Assembly: GCA_029207755.1 (NCBI GenBank)
Contig: JARCOQ010000006.1
Span: 32,680,022 to 32,744,021 of the forward strand
DNA from: Chamaea fasciata
Taxonomy: Eukaryota > Chordata > Aves > Passeriformes > Sylviidae
DNA: 64,000 nt
Direction: 5' to 3'
In this document: piece by piece, positions 39,669 through 53,273 of the stretch
How positions within the stretch are numbered: the stretch's first letter is position 1
How the letters are laid out: every line of letters begins with the position of its first letter
The notes under the pieces: model-generated
Seen by the model: the letters and a program-made list of their open reading frames with translations, nothing else
Database searches by the model: none
What the model was told of the DNA's origin: nothing
Program-made: the position numbers and the translations under genes

Positions 39669-42054
39669 CTCTCCTGAGAAATCAGCATTACTGCCAGAAT
39701 AGTTCCAGTTTTCTTGCTTTTCCTACTTAAGAAGTTTGTAAAGAAATGGGATGACACAATATAGACTTCATAAACTCTGCAGCACTGGACACTACTCCCT
39801 GTAATAACAGCCTTCCATACGCCTCAATATTGAGTGTCGAGACACTGTAACTCCTCTTTCCTTCCTATCAACCAGTTTGTTGGAAAATGGGAGTCCTAGA
39901 GGGAAATACCTCTTCCCTTGGTTATTGAAAACACAGCAGCCTTGGGACTTGGCTAGCTCCCTCACAATGAAAAACTTAATAGAAGAAAAAGCATTCAAAT
40001 CTGATAAAGTACAATTGGGTAGAAATACTTAAAAACTATTCCAGAGAGGTACTGTTGCTTCGCTTTAAATTGGATTTTAAATGCTACCTTAATTGATTTG
40101 ATCTAAATGGCAATGTCTAATTTACACTAGAAATAAGCAGATATGGGTAGGTATAGGCTTATGTCTAAAAATGTTAAGTTTTAATTATAATGCTCCTGTT
40201 CAGTCTAGACCTTAATGACTGTTGAGCAATCCCATTCATCTTAAAGAGAAGATTTCTGAAGCAAGAAGCAAATGTAAACTGGCCCAGCAACCAGTCTCTC
40301 AAAGTTCTTCGGATGAAACAAACAAACCCCACATTTTTGAGGCATTTGCTGAGTAAGTCAAGATCAGATAATTATGTGTATGAACCCATAAACAGAACTC
40401 AGAAAAGTCACAAGAAATTGGGTAGAAAGCTGTCTTACTACAGTTACATGATTTTTTCAAAACATATTTAAATTGTTATTTACCCTAGGGAATCACAGTG
40501 AAGCAAAGCAGCCTTTTCAATTGCAGAGGTAAATTATGTGCAGCTCTGCAGCCTTTCACAAAAGCTTTTCCTCTTTTATTTTTCAAAAAGTAATCTACAT
40601 TTAATTAATTTTATCATTTAATTGTTACAGAATTTGAACAGCATAGGAAGGAGAGACATTCACGATACCTACAGCCATGTGGGGGAAGGTGGTAATTCAG
40701 AGGCAGAAATGCAGACCAAGTATTCATGGAAAAAAAGTAATTTGTTTCATATTTTGTGTGATAGTCTTTCTATAACAGATAGATCATTGAGACCTGTCAG
40801 CTAGCTACTCAACTAAGAAAAAGAGAGGTGATTTCCATTTGATAAGGATTAGGCTTTTAAACAGTGTAGAACTAATGTGAACTTAGAATTTCCATGACAA
40901 ACACAAAAACAAAGTCTTCCATTATGATATAAACATTTCAAATGTGAACAAAATGTTATTCAATATCTATGTCAATGAGAGTCCTAACTCTTTCTGGTCA
41001 GGCTGCTCCTTTTCTATTCTCTCTTTAGAAAAGTCTCTGCCATGGTAAAGGAAATATCCATAATACGTACTAGAAGTAAGAATCTGGAGTAGACTGAATG
41101 TTTAAGAAAACTCTTAACGAAAAATACCTTTTGTTTGCAGGCCACTGGTCCCTGGTCTGCCAGCCCTTGACTGCTAGTAGTAAAAAGAAATTTCTATAAG
41201 AACTGGTTTGATTTCCTCAACAAAATTCTTCATTTGACTTGAAATTTAACCCATTTGACATATGGTCATATCTCCAAAAGTATGGTAAGCAGAAGTGGGA
41301 TTTACCTCAGAAGTCCCTGAAGTTGAAAAGAATGGGTATTATGGCTTAATAATTCCTCCCAAAGGAGCTCTTTTTTAAAGTACCTGCTTACAGAGGGGTA
41401 AGACAGGCTACCTACACCGCTGTGGACAATGCTTCAGGGATCCTGTGGGCAAGTAAAACCAATCACTCCAGAACTCTCTGGTCTGGGAGCCCCTTCCATG
41501 AGAAGCCACATTTAATTAATGAAAACATAGAAGAAGGTTATGCGTCCAGAAAAGAATGGAGTATTTAAATGTTCATTTGTAATTACGCAGATCTGTCTTT
41601 TGAATGAATCACTGTTTCAGTTCAGTTTTTCCTGCCAGGGTGTGCGAGGCTCAAAGCTTCATTTTTGATCATTCACTACAAGCCATAGGGGAAATTTAAG
41701 ACAAGTTGCTCTATGTGCTTATTTTGTGCTTAATCCCAAGTATTTGCTTAGTCCTATTCACATCCAAGCTGGCTCTGCTCTGACAAAAGCTTCAAAGATA
41801 CAAACCACACACTCTACCCAGGGACTGAGGTGACACACTACCTAGCACCAGAGGAGGGTCCTTTCATTCTGATTTGTTGTCAGCTTGCCCATCCTTTTCT
41901 GCTTGGTTTATAACTAATGGATGGAGAGGGGGAAACAGAATTAACCCGCAGCCACTGCTGCTGACTTCCTCTTGAAGCACTCTGAGCTCCTGTGCTAGAT
42001 ACATGGTGACAAGCATAAGAAGAAGTGACAAGGACACTTTGATCTAGATATGCA

Positions 42055-42081
42055 CTGTGTGTATGTGTGTGTGTGTGTATA
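42055..42081 (+). repeat. (TG)n microsatellite
   Basis: About a dozen TG units with one TA interruption, inside TENM3 intron. It may be length-polymorphic. Confidence 0.9.
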
Positions 42082-45000
42082 CTATTATAATATGAAATGG
42101 GCAAAAGTCAAACAAGTAGCTTGATCAAAGTGGGCCAGTGTTTGTCTCCTCATCAGTACAATGCCTGTAGGGTCTGAAACCTGTCAGGCTACCTAGGAGT
42201 GAGAAACTACCAGTGAATTTAATGCAGGATGAGCTCTGAAAGATCGCATTGTCTTGCTTATGATTTTAAGTTTGGGAGAAATAATAAAGAAAACCTTAAT
42301 TTTTTCATTTATATTACACATTTTCCTTTAGATTGAAACATGAGAAAAAAAAGAAACACATCTTGCAAAATACCTTCAAGCTTTAGGAACTGAAGGAAAA
42401 ATGCTTTTACCAATGTCTTTCAGCTGTGTTACCTACAGGAGCATTATACTTCCAGTTAAAGGTACACTTGTAACTTTGTCTATTTCACATCCACTGAGCA
42501 TAATATTTTCCCGCAACATCTTAATATTGCTAATACCTGTGCATTCTCAGCTGTTTCATAATTCAGCTCTCCCTAGAGTTCTATAACCTTGCTGCAGAAA
42601 TAGAGAGCACCAGTTACTAATCTATTCCCCAAAACTTTGCAAAGTATATGAACTGAGCTTTAAACTTACTTGAAAGGCACTTCTTTTTGTCCCTGATATT
42701 TTTAGAATAAACAAGCTGAAAAGCTATACCCTATATATGATATGTGACCCTATGAAGATAGATAACATAACTTTCTATTTTAGGGCATTTATTTTGAAAA
42801 TCTGATTAAGATAGATGTCTCCAGTTTGTAATTCTTCAATGTCATGTTGTCATAGTTCCCATCAGCAAGATGCTTTAAAGCCTTTCGATTAATATTGTAT
42901 GCCAGAACTGAAATTACATCCTTTGTCATTTAGTTCTTAATGGTGCAAGTGATATCTATCAAGTAGTGTTTTATGAAGCATGTGTGATTTTTATTACAGG
43001 CTGTTTTCACAAATCTTCTTCAGGTTTCATAAAGACTGTTCATGGTTCACAACAAATATGCCTTGCATTTAAAATCATGCCAATTCTCAATGGAAAATAA
43101 ACCTTGAATTTTTCAGCAAGTTTTATCAATAGAACACAATTCTTCCTTAATTTAAATCCGCACATAATCATCTTAATTAGCAAAGCAAAAATATTACTGT
43201 AAGCCCTCCACTTGCATGAGAACTCTAGAGTAAAAAAAACCCTCTGAACAACAAAAAATATAATAATGTTTCATTTTTGTAAGTAAATACGTTTGCCAAA
43301 TCTTATAAGTGCTCTAATAATTAAAATAAAGACGGCATACAGGTAGAGCAGAAGATGCAACCTTCCAATGTAATCCAAGTACAACAATGATCTTAATTTG
43401 AAGCATCCATATTTGTAAAACAAGATGCATACAGTCAAATTTCTTCAATTTACTGGGAACCAGATGCTTAGGTGCAGCTGAGAAGGAATCTTAAGACTGG
43501 CTATTTTCGGTCAACCTGCAGTTTAAGCAAAAATCTGCAAAGTCAATAAAACTTAGGCCTTAGATGACACATGAGCAGAACCTAGTTTTCAAGTATCTTT
43601 TTGTCCAAAGACTTTCTCTTGTTACCTAACAGAGTTAGGCGAATGCACTGCAGGAAGCAATCCTGCCCATTGAGAAGAAAGTGGGCATTTCTTCCACAGG
43701 TGGTGGTGAAAGGAAAAAATCGCAGGATTTACTTCTGAAAGGTTTATTAAATGTTGTTTCCACTCTCTGTTGTTCACTGTGGGAACGGAACCAGCTCACT
43801 TTTAAAGCATTTTTTCCATTAGCTGGAATCGATTCTCAAAGCATTCCAACATAAACACCTCCAGCCTGCAACCACTCCATTAACCCCTTCAATACACATC
43901 TGACACACAGTCAATATTCTGGCAGGCAAAATCTGTTCAATTTAACTACCATATAGAGATAACGTCCTCTTACCTGGTACCTATAAAAGGGCCCAGCTAA
44001 CAAAAGGTAGTTACAAAAGCATATGGGGTGAAAGAGCTCAGATTTGGAGAACAAATACCACCTGGATCTAGGGAAACCATCGATGTTGTTGCCATCTGGA
44101 AGGCAGACATTTAATGTAACAAAGTAAACTGGACTTTGCTGGTTTTCAACTGAACTGTGGAGGCTTAATCACCTTATGAAAGCCGAACCTGAGATAAATA
44201 TTTCAGCTTCAGTGAAAAAAGCTATAGTGGAACTAGTTCAGGAAACAATCTTCCTAATAGTGGCCTCTTTATCCCCAGAGAGATGGAAGAAGAAAGCTGA
44301 AAAAATGAAAATACAGAAGCACTGCTTAAGTAAATTGAAATTTAACCTGCTGGGGTAACTTGCTTAGGATTTTACTTTATGTGAAAATGAAATAAAAGAG
44401 AGAATATAAAATCCAGGATGGCAGCGATGCACACAGGAGAAGCAATAGTGTACTTCCAGTCCTGCTGTTGTATTACACAAATGCCACCTCCTTCCACCCC
44501 AGCCTAACCCACGTAGTATTTAGCAGGGATACTAATATACCTTATTTATATCCTCTCTTTAGGACCCGAGGTCTGTAAAACCAAACAAAATCCTCCACTG
44601 GTAAAATGTCATTGACTTAGTTCCAACAATTTATCTGGATATCAAACTGGGAAAAGTCGGTATCACACTGTGAGAAACGCGAAAAGCTTGGTCACTTGAG
44701 ACACAAAAATGATACTCAGTTTATATTATCCAGAGATTCAAAATAAAATAATGCAGCCTTCAGTAGTGTGCTCCTGGCCTGGCTTCTCCACAGTGGGGTT
44801 CAGATGTTTTGCATGACTGTGGGCTTGGGGTTTTTTCCCCTCACAGGAGTACAGCAGTCTCCTAGAGAAAGAGTCAGTGAGGAGGGGGATCACCAAGACC
44901 ACAGGCTTAGTCACAGATTTTTCTAATCAGAGCAGACTTAGCTTCATAAATTAAATCATATTTCATTCTTATTTAGAGTCAGAAGTGAGAAAGTTATGCA

Positions 45001-48000
45001 ATTATTGTTAGCTTCAGACAATCTTCTTTGCTGCTAACTCATGGAAATCAGTGGAGAAACATGTTTTCAATTAACAAATTGAAGGCTAAGTTGTTAATCA
45101 GAGAATTGAGGCATCCATTGAAAGAAAACAAAACATGAAACAAAAGTGGAGAAGTCCAGCTAAAAGTCTTTGTACAGGGACAACAATTCAGGTTTCCAAA
45201 ATGGTGGCAGGGGACTGGAGTTAAACTGAAAAACTTTTGAGTACATAGCCAAAATCTGCCTGTAAAACACAGGTAAAATGATGCAGAGTATGCCATTCAT
45301 CACTTTGCTCACCCTGCACTTTGTGTTTATACCAAATACAGACAGACAATTTTGACTGCAAAAATTGTGATTTATAAATAAATGTCAAAAAGAAGAACCA
45401 TGCTTCAGCTGTAAGCTGGGTAAGTTCTACAATGATTCAGTCACAAAGACAGTGTGTTAATTTGTGTACTTGTCTCATACCACATGTTTAACTAGAGTTA
45501 AATGCAGTTCCCACTGCAAAGTCTGATGTATGGCTTCTTAATAGATTTCTTAGCATTTTCAAGTGTTAGATAATTTTGGTTCCTTTCCAAAATCATTAAT
45601 CCAGAGTGAGCTATGTGTATGTTTTTCTTTGTCTTCTTGCGATTTTATTTCTTACCACTTCCAAGAAAAACAATTTGCCAAAGCTATTTATTTTAGAAGC
45701 ATAGTTACTACTGTACAGGTTAAGAAAACCTAAACTCTTTTAACCTGAAAAAATACACTCATTCACAAATCATGATTATGTAACGCTTACAGATGACATA
45801 ACCAGTGCTGCAAAAACTTGCCTTTCTGCCCCAAAAATAAAATAGCATCTAAAGGTTCTTTTACTACTAAACCTGACTTTTACTGACATATGGCTGACAT
45901 TCATGAAGAAGGAGCAAATCCCTAGTCTTCCTCAACTTCAAGAGCCAGAGGAAAAAATTCTGTGTTAAATAGGTCAACAGAAGTTTTCGTCAGGACTTGC
46001 AATAGTTAATGCCATACTTTGAACATTCTGTAAATTTACAAATCCAAAAGCAGTCTGAAAGGCCTCTAAAATTAGTTCATTATAAGCAATTAAATTTTTT
46101 ACCAGTTTCTGCATGCTCAACTCTTGTCTGTACAAACAAGGCCACACTAATAAAATCTGTGAAAGATAAGCCAGGAATGGGAATACACAATATAAAACTT
46201 CTAAGCAAAAACAGGTGAGTTTGTTTCATCAGATTTGAAAGAACTCAGATAAGAGGGATTCATGTTTTGCTTTGGAGGAAATGAAAACAGAACAGGGGCA
46301 GTGACATGAAAAGAAAACCATGGGGGAAAAATGGCAGAATTGCACAGAAAAGAGGTTGAATGAATAACACACAGAGGAGACCTCACAAAAGTGAAGAGAT
46401 GAGAGAAAAGTTCTGAGAAAAATGAGAAAGCATATACAATTTCGTTAGAAAAATCAGAATAATCAAAGTTTTATGGAAAATATAGAAGTGAGATGCTTAC
46501 TCTGGCCTGACTTAAAAAAAAAAGAATTTAATCCTGGCCTCTAGAGTCAAAGCAAAAATTCTTACAGACTGCAGCTTGGGCCTCAGAGCAAGAGGGAAAT
46601 AAAGCAGTAAATCACTAGACGAATTCTTGTCTCCAAATCAATTAATTGATCTGTTATCAAGTATAAGAAATAAGTAGATTATGAAAGACAGGAAAAGAAT
46701 AGGGAACCAAGCTTCCAAAATAGCTTTTAAATACTTTTTCTCTTAACTGTGTCAAGGAAGAGAAACGCATAATAGGGGGCGGACTCCACAAGAACAAACC
46801 AAAGAACTATTGTTCTCTAATGACTTTAAATAAGCTTTTTAGGCTTATATGTGAATTAGAATTTTGCTCTTCCTCCTTATGAAAAAAAAACCCAACAAAA
46901 CCACTCCTGATTTTAGTAAGACATTATTCTATTCTAATGACAATCAAATCTAGTTAGGTATCAATCAAAAGAACAAATCCATTGCAAAAGATTTCTTAAA
47001 AGGTATTCTGGGTTTCCAGCACAGCTGCTTCCCTTTTCAGTAGGAAGATTGAGTCATTAACCCTCAAATCAAACCTCAACTTTGAATTGCTAAGAGTTGA
47101 AACAAAAACTACCTTTCAACCTGACTGTCTCAGTAACTTAACAACAAAACTCTCCCCCACCTAGCACAGCATTTTAAGCAAATCTATGAATTCAGAGGTA
47201 TAAGTGGACATGGAGAGTGATTGAACTAGATATTTTTATGTGTTCACTATTTATTTTGCAAGTGCTGTGAAGGACAGTCATATGCTGAACAACTTAAACA
47301 GACTGTATTGTAATTAATGATAATAGATTTTGTTCAATACTAAACAAAAAGTTAGGTGTGAAAGTTCATAATTTTTTTAAAAAAATTATAAAACATAGAA
47401 AAATTAGAAAATCAAATTTTCTGACACTTAAATTCTCTATATATTTTCACAAATGACTGTAGGCTCTTCTTTCCTGTATGTGTTTTCATTGTGTCCTAGT
47501 TGTGTTGCTGCTATAAAGCTGTTTCCAGCAGATGATCTTTCACATCAGTTTCCAGCTAAACTTTACAGCTTCTTGACCAAACGAAGCTCCTTAAAAAAAC
47601 ATGGCTGGATCATGTCATAGTAAGCTCTTCCTTTTAATAACACTGCTGTAGTTCTCAGACAGACACTGACAGAACCAATAAAAGGCAGAGAAATCACAGC
47701 TCACTACTACCCCCTTTGATTTAAATAGCCAACTAGATGGTATACACAAAAAGATCCCAGAAGAGCAGAGCTAAAGTATTTTTTTTGAAAATAAAGTTTC
47801 TGAAACAATGGTAAATACACATAAATAAGCACAAAGAATATCACCACCAGGGTGCAGTGAAATGTGATGAATTCTCCCACATACCACTAGCAAATGCAAG
47901 CTGAATTCATTCCAGGATGCTCCTGCCTTCCGAGTAACTGCAGCAGCAGAAGAGATGCTGCTTCTTCTGGGATAAGCAAAGGCTAAAAAAATGATTCATT

Positions 48001-50109
48001 ACAATTTTACATTCTTCCAGTAGAACTATAGATTCCACATACTACTTGGTTCTTAAAAAAAAGATTGATCTGAAACCTCCCAATAGTAACCTAATTTCTA
48101 CATATGCAGAATTTGCGTTTCAAATTACTTAACGTAGAGGAAGTGTGTAAACTCCCTTTAAACCTAACAGCAGTCATTTCACCAGTAACAAACTTGGCAA
48201 AAGCATTTCTAGGTATGCTGGAAGAGCACTTGTGAAGACAGCTTGCTAACCATGTAACACTGCTGATTTATGAAGCAAGCTATGCTCCAGTCAAGGGGGA
48301 CAAGATTTTACACAGGCACAGAGCCAGCAGAGATCCGAATGACTAGACTCCTTGAAAACCTGCTGCTTTCCACTTGTGGGGAAAAAATCCCTCTATTTCT
48401 GGCATAATCACACCCTCTCCACCTGAACATGTTTCCTGGATCCATCTTCTGCCTAAACTATCATATACGAAAATATCTTTCTTTTTGTCTTCCGCTGAAA
48501 CCGCAACACTGGGGACAAGGGACCCATGTGTGGGGGTGGTACATGATTGCGAGGGAAACAGATGGTCTCAAGCTGAGAAGTCTGGTATTTAACATGCTTT
48601 TATAACTACCACCGGGGGCTAAAACCAAACATTTCAGGAGGAAGAATTGTTTCATAGTAAGATCGCAGCAGAGCATGTCAGGAAACCTCTTTTTTTATTC
48701 CTGGCATAGCCAGCGGTGTGATCACAAGCAAATGAGAGCCTTTGTACGTCCACTGGTCTTGCTGCTGAAATCAATTATGTGCCCAACAGCTCTTTGCTGC
48801 TCTTGAAATGGTAGAAGTTCTATGTGTAAATATCCCCTGCTCTCAGACCAAATTTATGATGAGAAGTGCACAGACAAACGTGCTTGGAGAGAGGCAGAGG
48901 AAAGGCATGCTTTGTGTTCTGCTGAGGGGTGACTCCACATCGCTGCCAGATTGGGGAATGGGAGGGGATACACAGAATACTAGAGTTTTTTCTGATATAG
49001 GTCAAATTTCCACCACCTGTGGGTAAGGATGCACATATAACCCATCCCACCTGCCCCCTACAGAATTCCCTGCAGCCCAACTTCCTGGCGCCACACAGGT
49101 ATAAATGTGAAAATTTCATGTGCACATCCTTACCGAAGGCACAAGATTTCATGGGTTACATGTGGCATTACAGGAGAATGTCCTGTCTTCCACAAAGACA
49201 AACCATCAATCTCACAAAGAAGGTGATATTTGCTCATGAAAAGCTACTAGATCACTTTATAATCTCAGGTGAATTGAATCTATTAGAGAGATTCACACTT
49301 TGGAAATACAACTCTAAAGAAAATAAATACAAACACACAGGAAAATTTCGACGAACATTAGCTGCAAAAATTATCTCATAAGCAAATCCTTTTAGAAGCT
49401 GCAAACATGTACAATTAGAAGCATTTTTGAAAGCTGAAAGTCTAAATAGCTGTCAGCAACTTCACCAGCAAGTGTAATTTATTTACAACAGCAAGCAGAC
49501 AGATTATCAAGATAACAGAAGCACTGATTAATTGTGTAGCCTAAACTGGCAATGAAAGCAGAGTAGAGCCCTGTATGTGTGAATATTTATTTTTAAATAG
49601 GTATGTTTCAGTTCCAAGTTTTCCTCTTTTAGTTATCATTTAATAATAATCATTGAATTAAATTGCTCTTTTAATTTTTTAAAATGTTTAGAAGTAAAAG
49701 CCTGACTTTTTAGGTAGCCTCCTCAAGACTTTTCAAATCTCTGAATACCACTGAAACACTGAACAAAAACTAAGAGTTGTTTTTGAGTTTCTACAACAGT
49801 TACAAAATAAGATGCTTGCATGACAATATTCTTCCATAACATCACAAACTTCAAGCATGGATTCCAAAATATTTTATAGCTCTTAGCAGAATTTGGGTTA
49901 AGATCTGCTGAATTTTGGTAAGTACAGACTTCATGGCATGTTACGTGTATTATATGCTATTCTTTAGAGACAAATGGAAAAATCTCAAGAGTTTTCATGT
50001 TCAGTGGTTTATATCCGGAACCTTTTCTAGCTGTACAGAACTTCTAAAATAGACAAAGAATAATTTATCTTCAAAATACCTACCGTATACTGGTTTTGAC
50101 TGTGTGGAG

Positions 50110-51444
50110 TCCTACACAAGACACAAAAAGTGCTGAAGGACAAGGTGAATCAAGTCACTTTGCAGAAGTGACTTGAAGTGAAGCTGGCTTTAGATATTGC
50201 TGAACAGGAAAAGAGGCCAGTACTTTATGTCTGTACAATGGCAAACTCTCTGTGGCGGTGGCTCCAGCAATGGAAGCAGGCCAACTGACACTGGTGTGAT
50301 ACACCCCTCTGGGCTGCTGAATTATGGCAAGATATTGTTGCTCAGGTAGAGGATGAGATTGTAGAAGTACCGCACAAGATGCTCATGTACCTAGGAGTTG
50401 GAATGCTGAAGAACACAGAAAGAATGAACAGTTGACCAAGCTGCTAGAATTGAAGTGGATCAGATGGAGTTGGACTGGGAACATAAGGGTGGGCTATTTT
50501 TATAGCTTGATGGGCTAATGATACATTAGGATATTTAGGAAGGCATGCAAGAGATAGATGGGCTAGTGGTCAAGGGGTTGAACTTAAGTACTGATGCCAT
50601 TGCACAGGTTATCCAAGAATGTTGAACATGCCCCATAAACTAGTAAATCAGCTAAAGCCTTTTTGGTATAGAGGGTGAAGGCTGAAATAATATTGGAAAT
50701 CTTGGCTGATTATATCACACTACCACAAACCTGTTTCACCATGTGCTTACAATGGTGGAAGTGACACTGGATGGTTGGAAATACACTGTGTGATCCATGC
50801 CACTGGTTGGAATAATATTCTGGGCCTTGAAAAGAGGTTTTATAGTCACACACAGCAACCCTTAAAGAACTGAATCAGAAGACAGGACCCATTTCCAAAA
50901 CAATCTCAAAGACACACGGCATTGAGGGAGTATATCACATCCCCTATCACGCACCAGACTCTAGGAAAACTGAATGATGATTTATGTAGCATGTTATGGG
51001 AATTGCTATATCTGGAACCCCTTGCTGCTACCCAGACTAGAAGCAAGGGGAGGAGATCACTGCAGCGTTAAACCCGATAAACTGGCCCAAAAGGTCCAGG
51101 GGTAAAGAATGAAATGTACAGATGGACCTTTGAATGTTGCAACCCCTGATCTGAGTTGCATTTTAGAGGAATTACTTTAGTATTAGCTAACTAAACCAAT
51201 GGAAGAGAAGCCTTAAAAGAAGCAGTTGCAATGCAGCAGTGACCAGACCTGAGTTGCCTTTGGTGCCCAACACCTCCACGCAGCACATCCCCTCTCCTGT
51301 CCTGAGTGATCACTAGAACAGATGGAGCACCAAGTCATGGACTGAATGAACTCAGTGGAGATTTGTGGCTATTTATGGACTTTTTACAGACACTGACCAG
51401 GGGAGATCCATAGACTAAAGCACTGGTATCTCTTTATTGTATCA
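50110..51444 (+). pseudogene. Degenerate ERVL-type retroviral pol (RNase H to integrase) and 3' non-coding part
   Basis: Relic of an avian endogenous retrovirus of the ERVL type, plus strand. Short open pieces in shifting frames resemble the RNase H end of pol (WLQQWKQ at 50259-50279) and the integrase core (HGIEGVYHIPYH from 50915). Stop codons and frame changes occur throughout, including two stops shortly after the integrase piece, so nothing functional remains. From about 51230 to 51444 the sequence looks like the non-coding stretch between pol and the 3' LTR. No env-like sequence is seen, as expected for ERVL. The 5' part (LTR, gag, protease, most of the reverse transcriptase) is missing; the left edge near 50110 is approximate. 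The relic is interrupted by CR1 at 51445 and resumes at 52651. Confidence 0.75.
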
Positions 51445-51845
51445 AAGGTCCTACACCTGGGCTGTGGCAATCTCAGGCACACCTACAGGTTGGGTGGAGA
51501 GAAGCCCTGTTGAGAAAGACTTGGGGTGATAGTTCATGAGAAACTCAACAAGACCTGGCAACGTACGCTTGTGGCCCAGAAAGCCAAGCAAACCCTGGGC
51601 TGCACGAAGAGTAGCATGGCCAGCAGGTCAAAGGAGGTGATTCTCTCCCTCTACTCTGTTCTGGTAAGATCCCACTTGGAGTGCTTTGTACAGTTATGGT
51701 ATCCCCAGCATAAGAAGGATGTGGAACTGTTGGAGCAAGTCCAGAGGAAGGCCACGAGGTTGATAAGAGGACTGGAGCACCAAATACAGCATGAGAAAGC
51801 TGGGGCAGTTCAGCCTGGAGAAGTGAAGGTTTTGTGGAGACCTTA
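51445..51845 (+). mobile_element. CR1 LINE inserted in the ERVL relic, 5' portion
   Basis: Plus-strand CR1 starting aaggtcctacacctgggctg. It carries a broken piece of ORF2; the frame at 51526-51800 is open and reads SMASRSKEVILSLYSVLVRS, typical of the CR1 reverse-transcriptase C-terminal region. It is cut at 51845 inside the gagaccttacagcagcc segment by a solo LTR and continues at 52302. Confidence 0.88.
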
Positions 51846-52301
51846 TGATGCCTTAAGTTTTAACTTCCATGTTTTTCAGATTCTGTGCTGCCTAGGGGTG
51901 TAGTTCTGAGCCTCATATTAAGTGTTAGTAAGCTCTCGTCACAGAGTAGGTAGACAAAATAAATCCTTTTCCTGATGAAGATCAAGGACAACGGGTACAA
52001 GTTTTGGGCCCAAAAGCATAAACAACAGTGGACTGAAGAGAGAAAACAAGAAGGATGGGACTTCATAATCTGAAGCTGTAACTGGACAATTAAGCCCCAA
52101 TATACAAATGGACACAATTTAGAAAAGTGTAAGACCTCGTGACCGCTCGTCCATTTTGTGACCATTCTAAGTCCATCTGGGGTGTAGCCCTGGCCAGGCT
52201 CTTGCACTGCCCAAGGTGTACCCTTAAAGGCCTTTCAATAAATACATGCTTTATTCTCTAGCTCTATCCAGTCTGTTCCAGGTTGTCCTCCCAAGGCATC
52301 A
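51846..52301 (+). mobile_element. Solo LTR inside the CR1, 456 bp
   Basis: Starts TGATGCCTT and ends AAGGCATCA, a perfect 9-bp terminal inverted repeat with the TG...CA ends of retroviral LTRs. The flanks ctta (51842-51845) and ctca (52302-52305) are a 4-bp target duplication with one change; removing the LTR and one copy restores the CR1 order gagac-ctta-cagcagcc seen at 13718. A poly(A) signal AATAAA (52237-52242) lies about 60 bp before the right end, giving plus orientation. No internal retroviral sequence is present, so the provirus was lost by LTR recombination. I do not recognise the exact family; four-base duplications are common in class I elements. Confidence 0.85.
52237..52242 (+). 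promoter_or_regulatory. Poly(A) signal of the solo LTR
   Basis: AATAAA placed in the right part of the LTR, followed within 20 bp by a T-rich stretch, as at an R/U5 border. Confidence 0.6.
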
Positions 52302-52650
52302 CTCACAGCAGCCTTCCAGTATCTGAAAGGGGCCTAAAAGGAAGCCAGAGAAGGCCTCTTCATCAGGAACAGTAGTGGCAGAACTAGGAGTAATGAGTAC
52401 AAATTAAAAGAGGGGAAATCTAGGTTAGATAATAGGAAGACATTATTTTATTTTGAGGGTGAGACACCAAAACAGGTTGCTGTGGGAGGCTGTGGATGCC
52501 CCAACCCTGGCAGCGTTTGAAGCCAAGCTGGATAAGGCCTTGAGCAACCTGGTTTAGTGGGAGGTGTTCCCTGCCCAAGGCAGGGGGAATTGGGACTAGA
52601 TGATCTTGAAGGTCCATTACAACCCCTTAACATTCGACGGTTTTATGATG
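52302..52650 (+). mobile_element. CR1 LINE inserted in the ERVL relic, 3' portion
   Basis: Continuation of the CR1 cut at 51845. It reads cagcagccttccagtatctg, later gctgtggatgccccaaccct, gccttgagcaacctggttta and gggactagatgatcttgaag, and ends in the tail gacggttttatgatgac near 52650. Order and orientation match the 5' portion. Confidence 0.9.
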
Positions 52651-52734
52651 ACTAATGGGGATCATGGTTAATGAGGATATACTGAAATTCTTGGGACCTG
52701 AACATTACTTAAATGGAAGAAGAAGTGGCGAGCG
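52651..52734 (+). mobile_element. ERVL 3' internal tail with purine-rich tract
   Basis: 84 bp between the CR1 tail and the 3' LTR. It ends in a purine-rich run (ggaagaagaagtggcgag, near 52716-52733) directly before the LTR, the position and composition of a polypurine tract used to prime plus-strand DNA. I take it as the rest of the internal region whose left part is 50110-51444. Confidence 0.65.
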
Positions 52735-52980
52735 TGTTGGGTTTTGCTGGGGTAGAGACGGTTTTCTTCACAGTAGCTGGTAAGGGACTGTGCTTTGGAT
52801 TTGCGCTGGAAACAGGGTTGATAAGTCAGCAATATTTTAATTATTACTGAGCAGTGCTTACAAAGGTGAGGCCTTTTCTACTCCTCTCTAAACCCCACCA
52901 GTGAGGAGGCTGGGGGTGCACAAAAAGCTGGGAGGGGACACAGCCAGGACAGCTGATCCAAATTGGTCAAAAGGATATTC

Positions 52981-52987
52981 TATAAAA
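52981..52987 (+). promoter_or_regulatory. TATA box of the ERVL LTR
   Basis: TATAAAA at the expected place in the LTR, about 250 bp from its left end. It points away from TENM3 transcription, so any residual activity would be antisense to the gene. Confidence 0.6.
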
Positions 52988-53267
52988 TAAGGTGTCATGA
53001 TCAGCATATCAACTAGAGGCAAGGCTGGCTAGGAAGCCATTGTTTAGGGAAAAGCAGCAGTTGGTTGGTGATGAGCAAAATTCTTTTCATTTGCATCACT
53101 TCTCTTCCAAGGTTTTACTTACCTTCACCTTTGCTATTTTCCTCTGTATTACAACTTATTTTTCCTTATTACATTTTATGTCAACTATTGAACCGCTTGT
53201 CTCAACCCACATGTTTTCTCCATTTCCTTTTACAAATTCTCTTTCCCCCATCCTGCTGAGATAGGGA

Positions 53268-53273
53268 AATAAA
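53268..53273 (+). promoter_or_regulatory. Poly(A) signal of the ERVL LTR
   Basis: AATAAA about 50 bp before the right end of the LTR. Confidence 0.55.

Larger units (their letters stand above)
36374..50109. other. TENM3 intron upstream of the proline-rich exon, part up to the retroviral nest
   Basis: Intron without recognised exons. It contains T runs near 36600 and at 38348-38364, a dinucleotide repeat at 42055-42081, an 8-bp inverted repeat (GTGCACGT, 38196-38203, with ACGTGCAC, 38222-38229), and one old MIR-like fragment. Open frames such as 49019-49381 (plus) show no domain. Confidence 0.7.

Noticed and set aside
49019..49381. 120-codon open frame on the plus strand
   Set aside because: No recognisable domain and no sign of coding use; antisense to the gene.
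51526..51903. 125-codon plus-strand frame as a gene
   Set aside because: It is a fragment of CR1 ORF2 running into the solo LTR; not a host gene.
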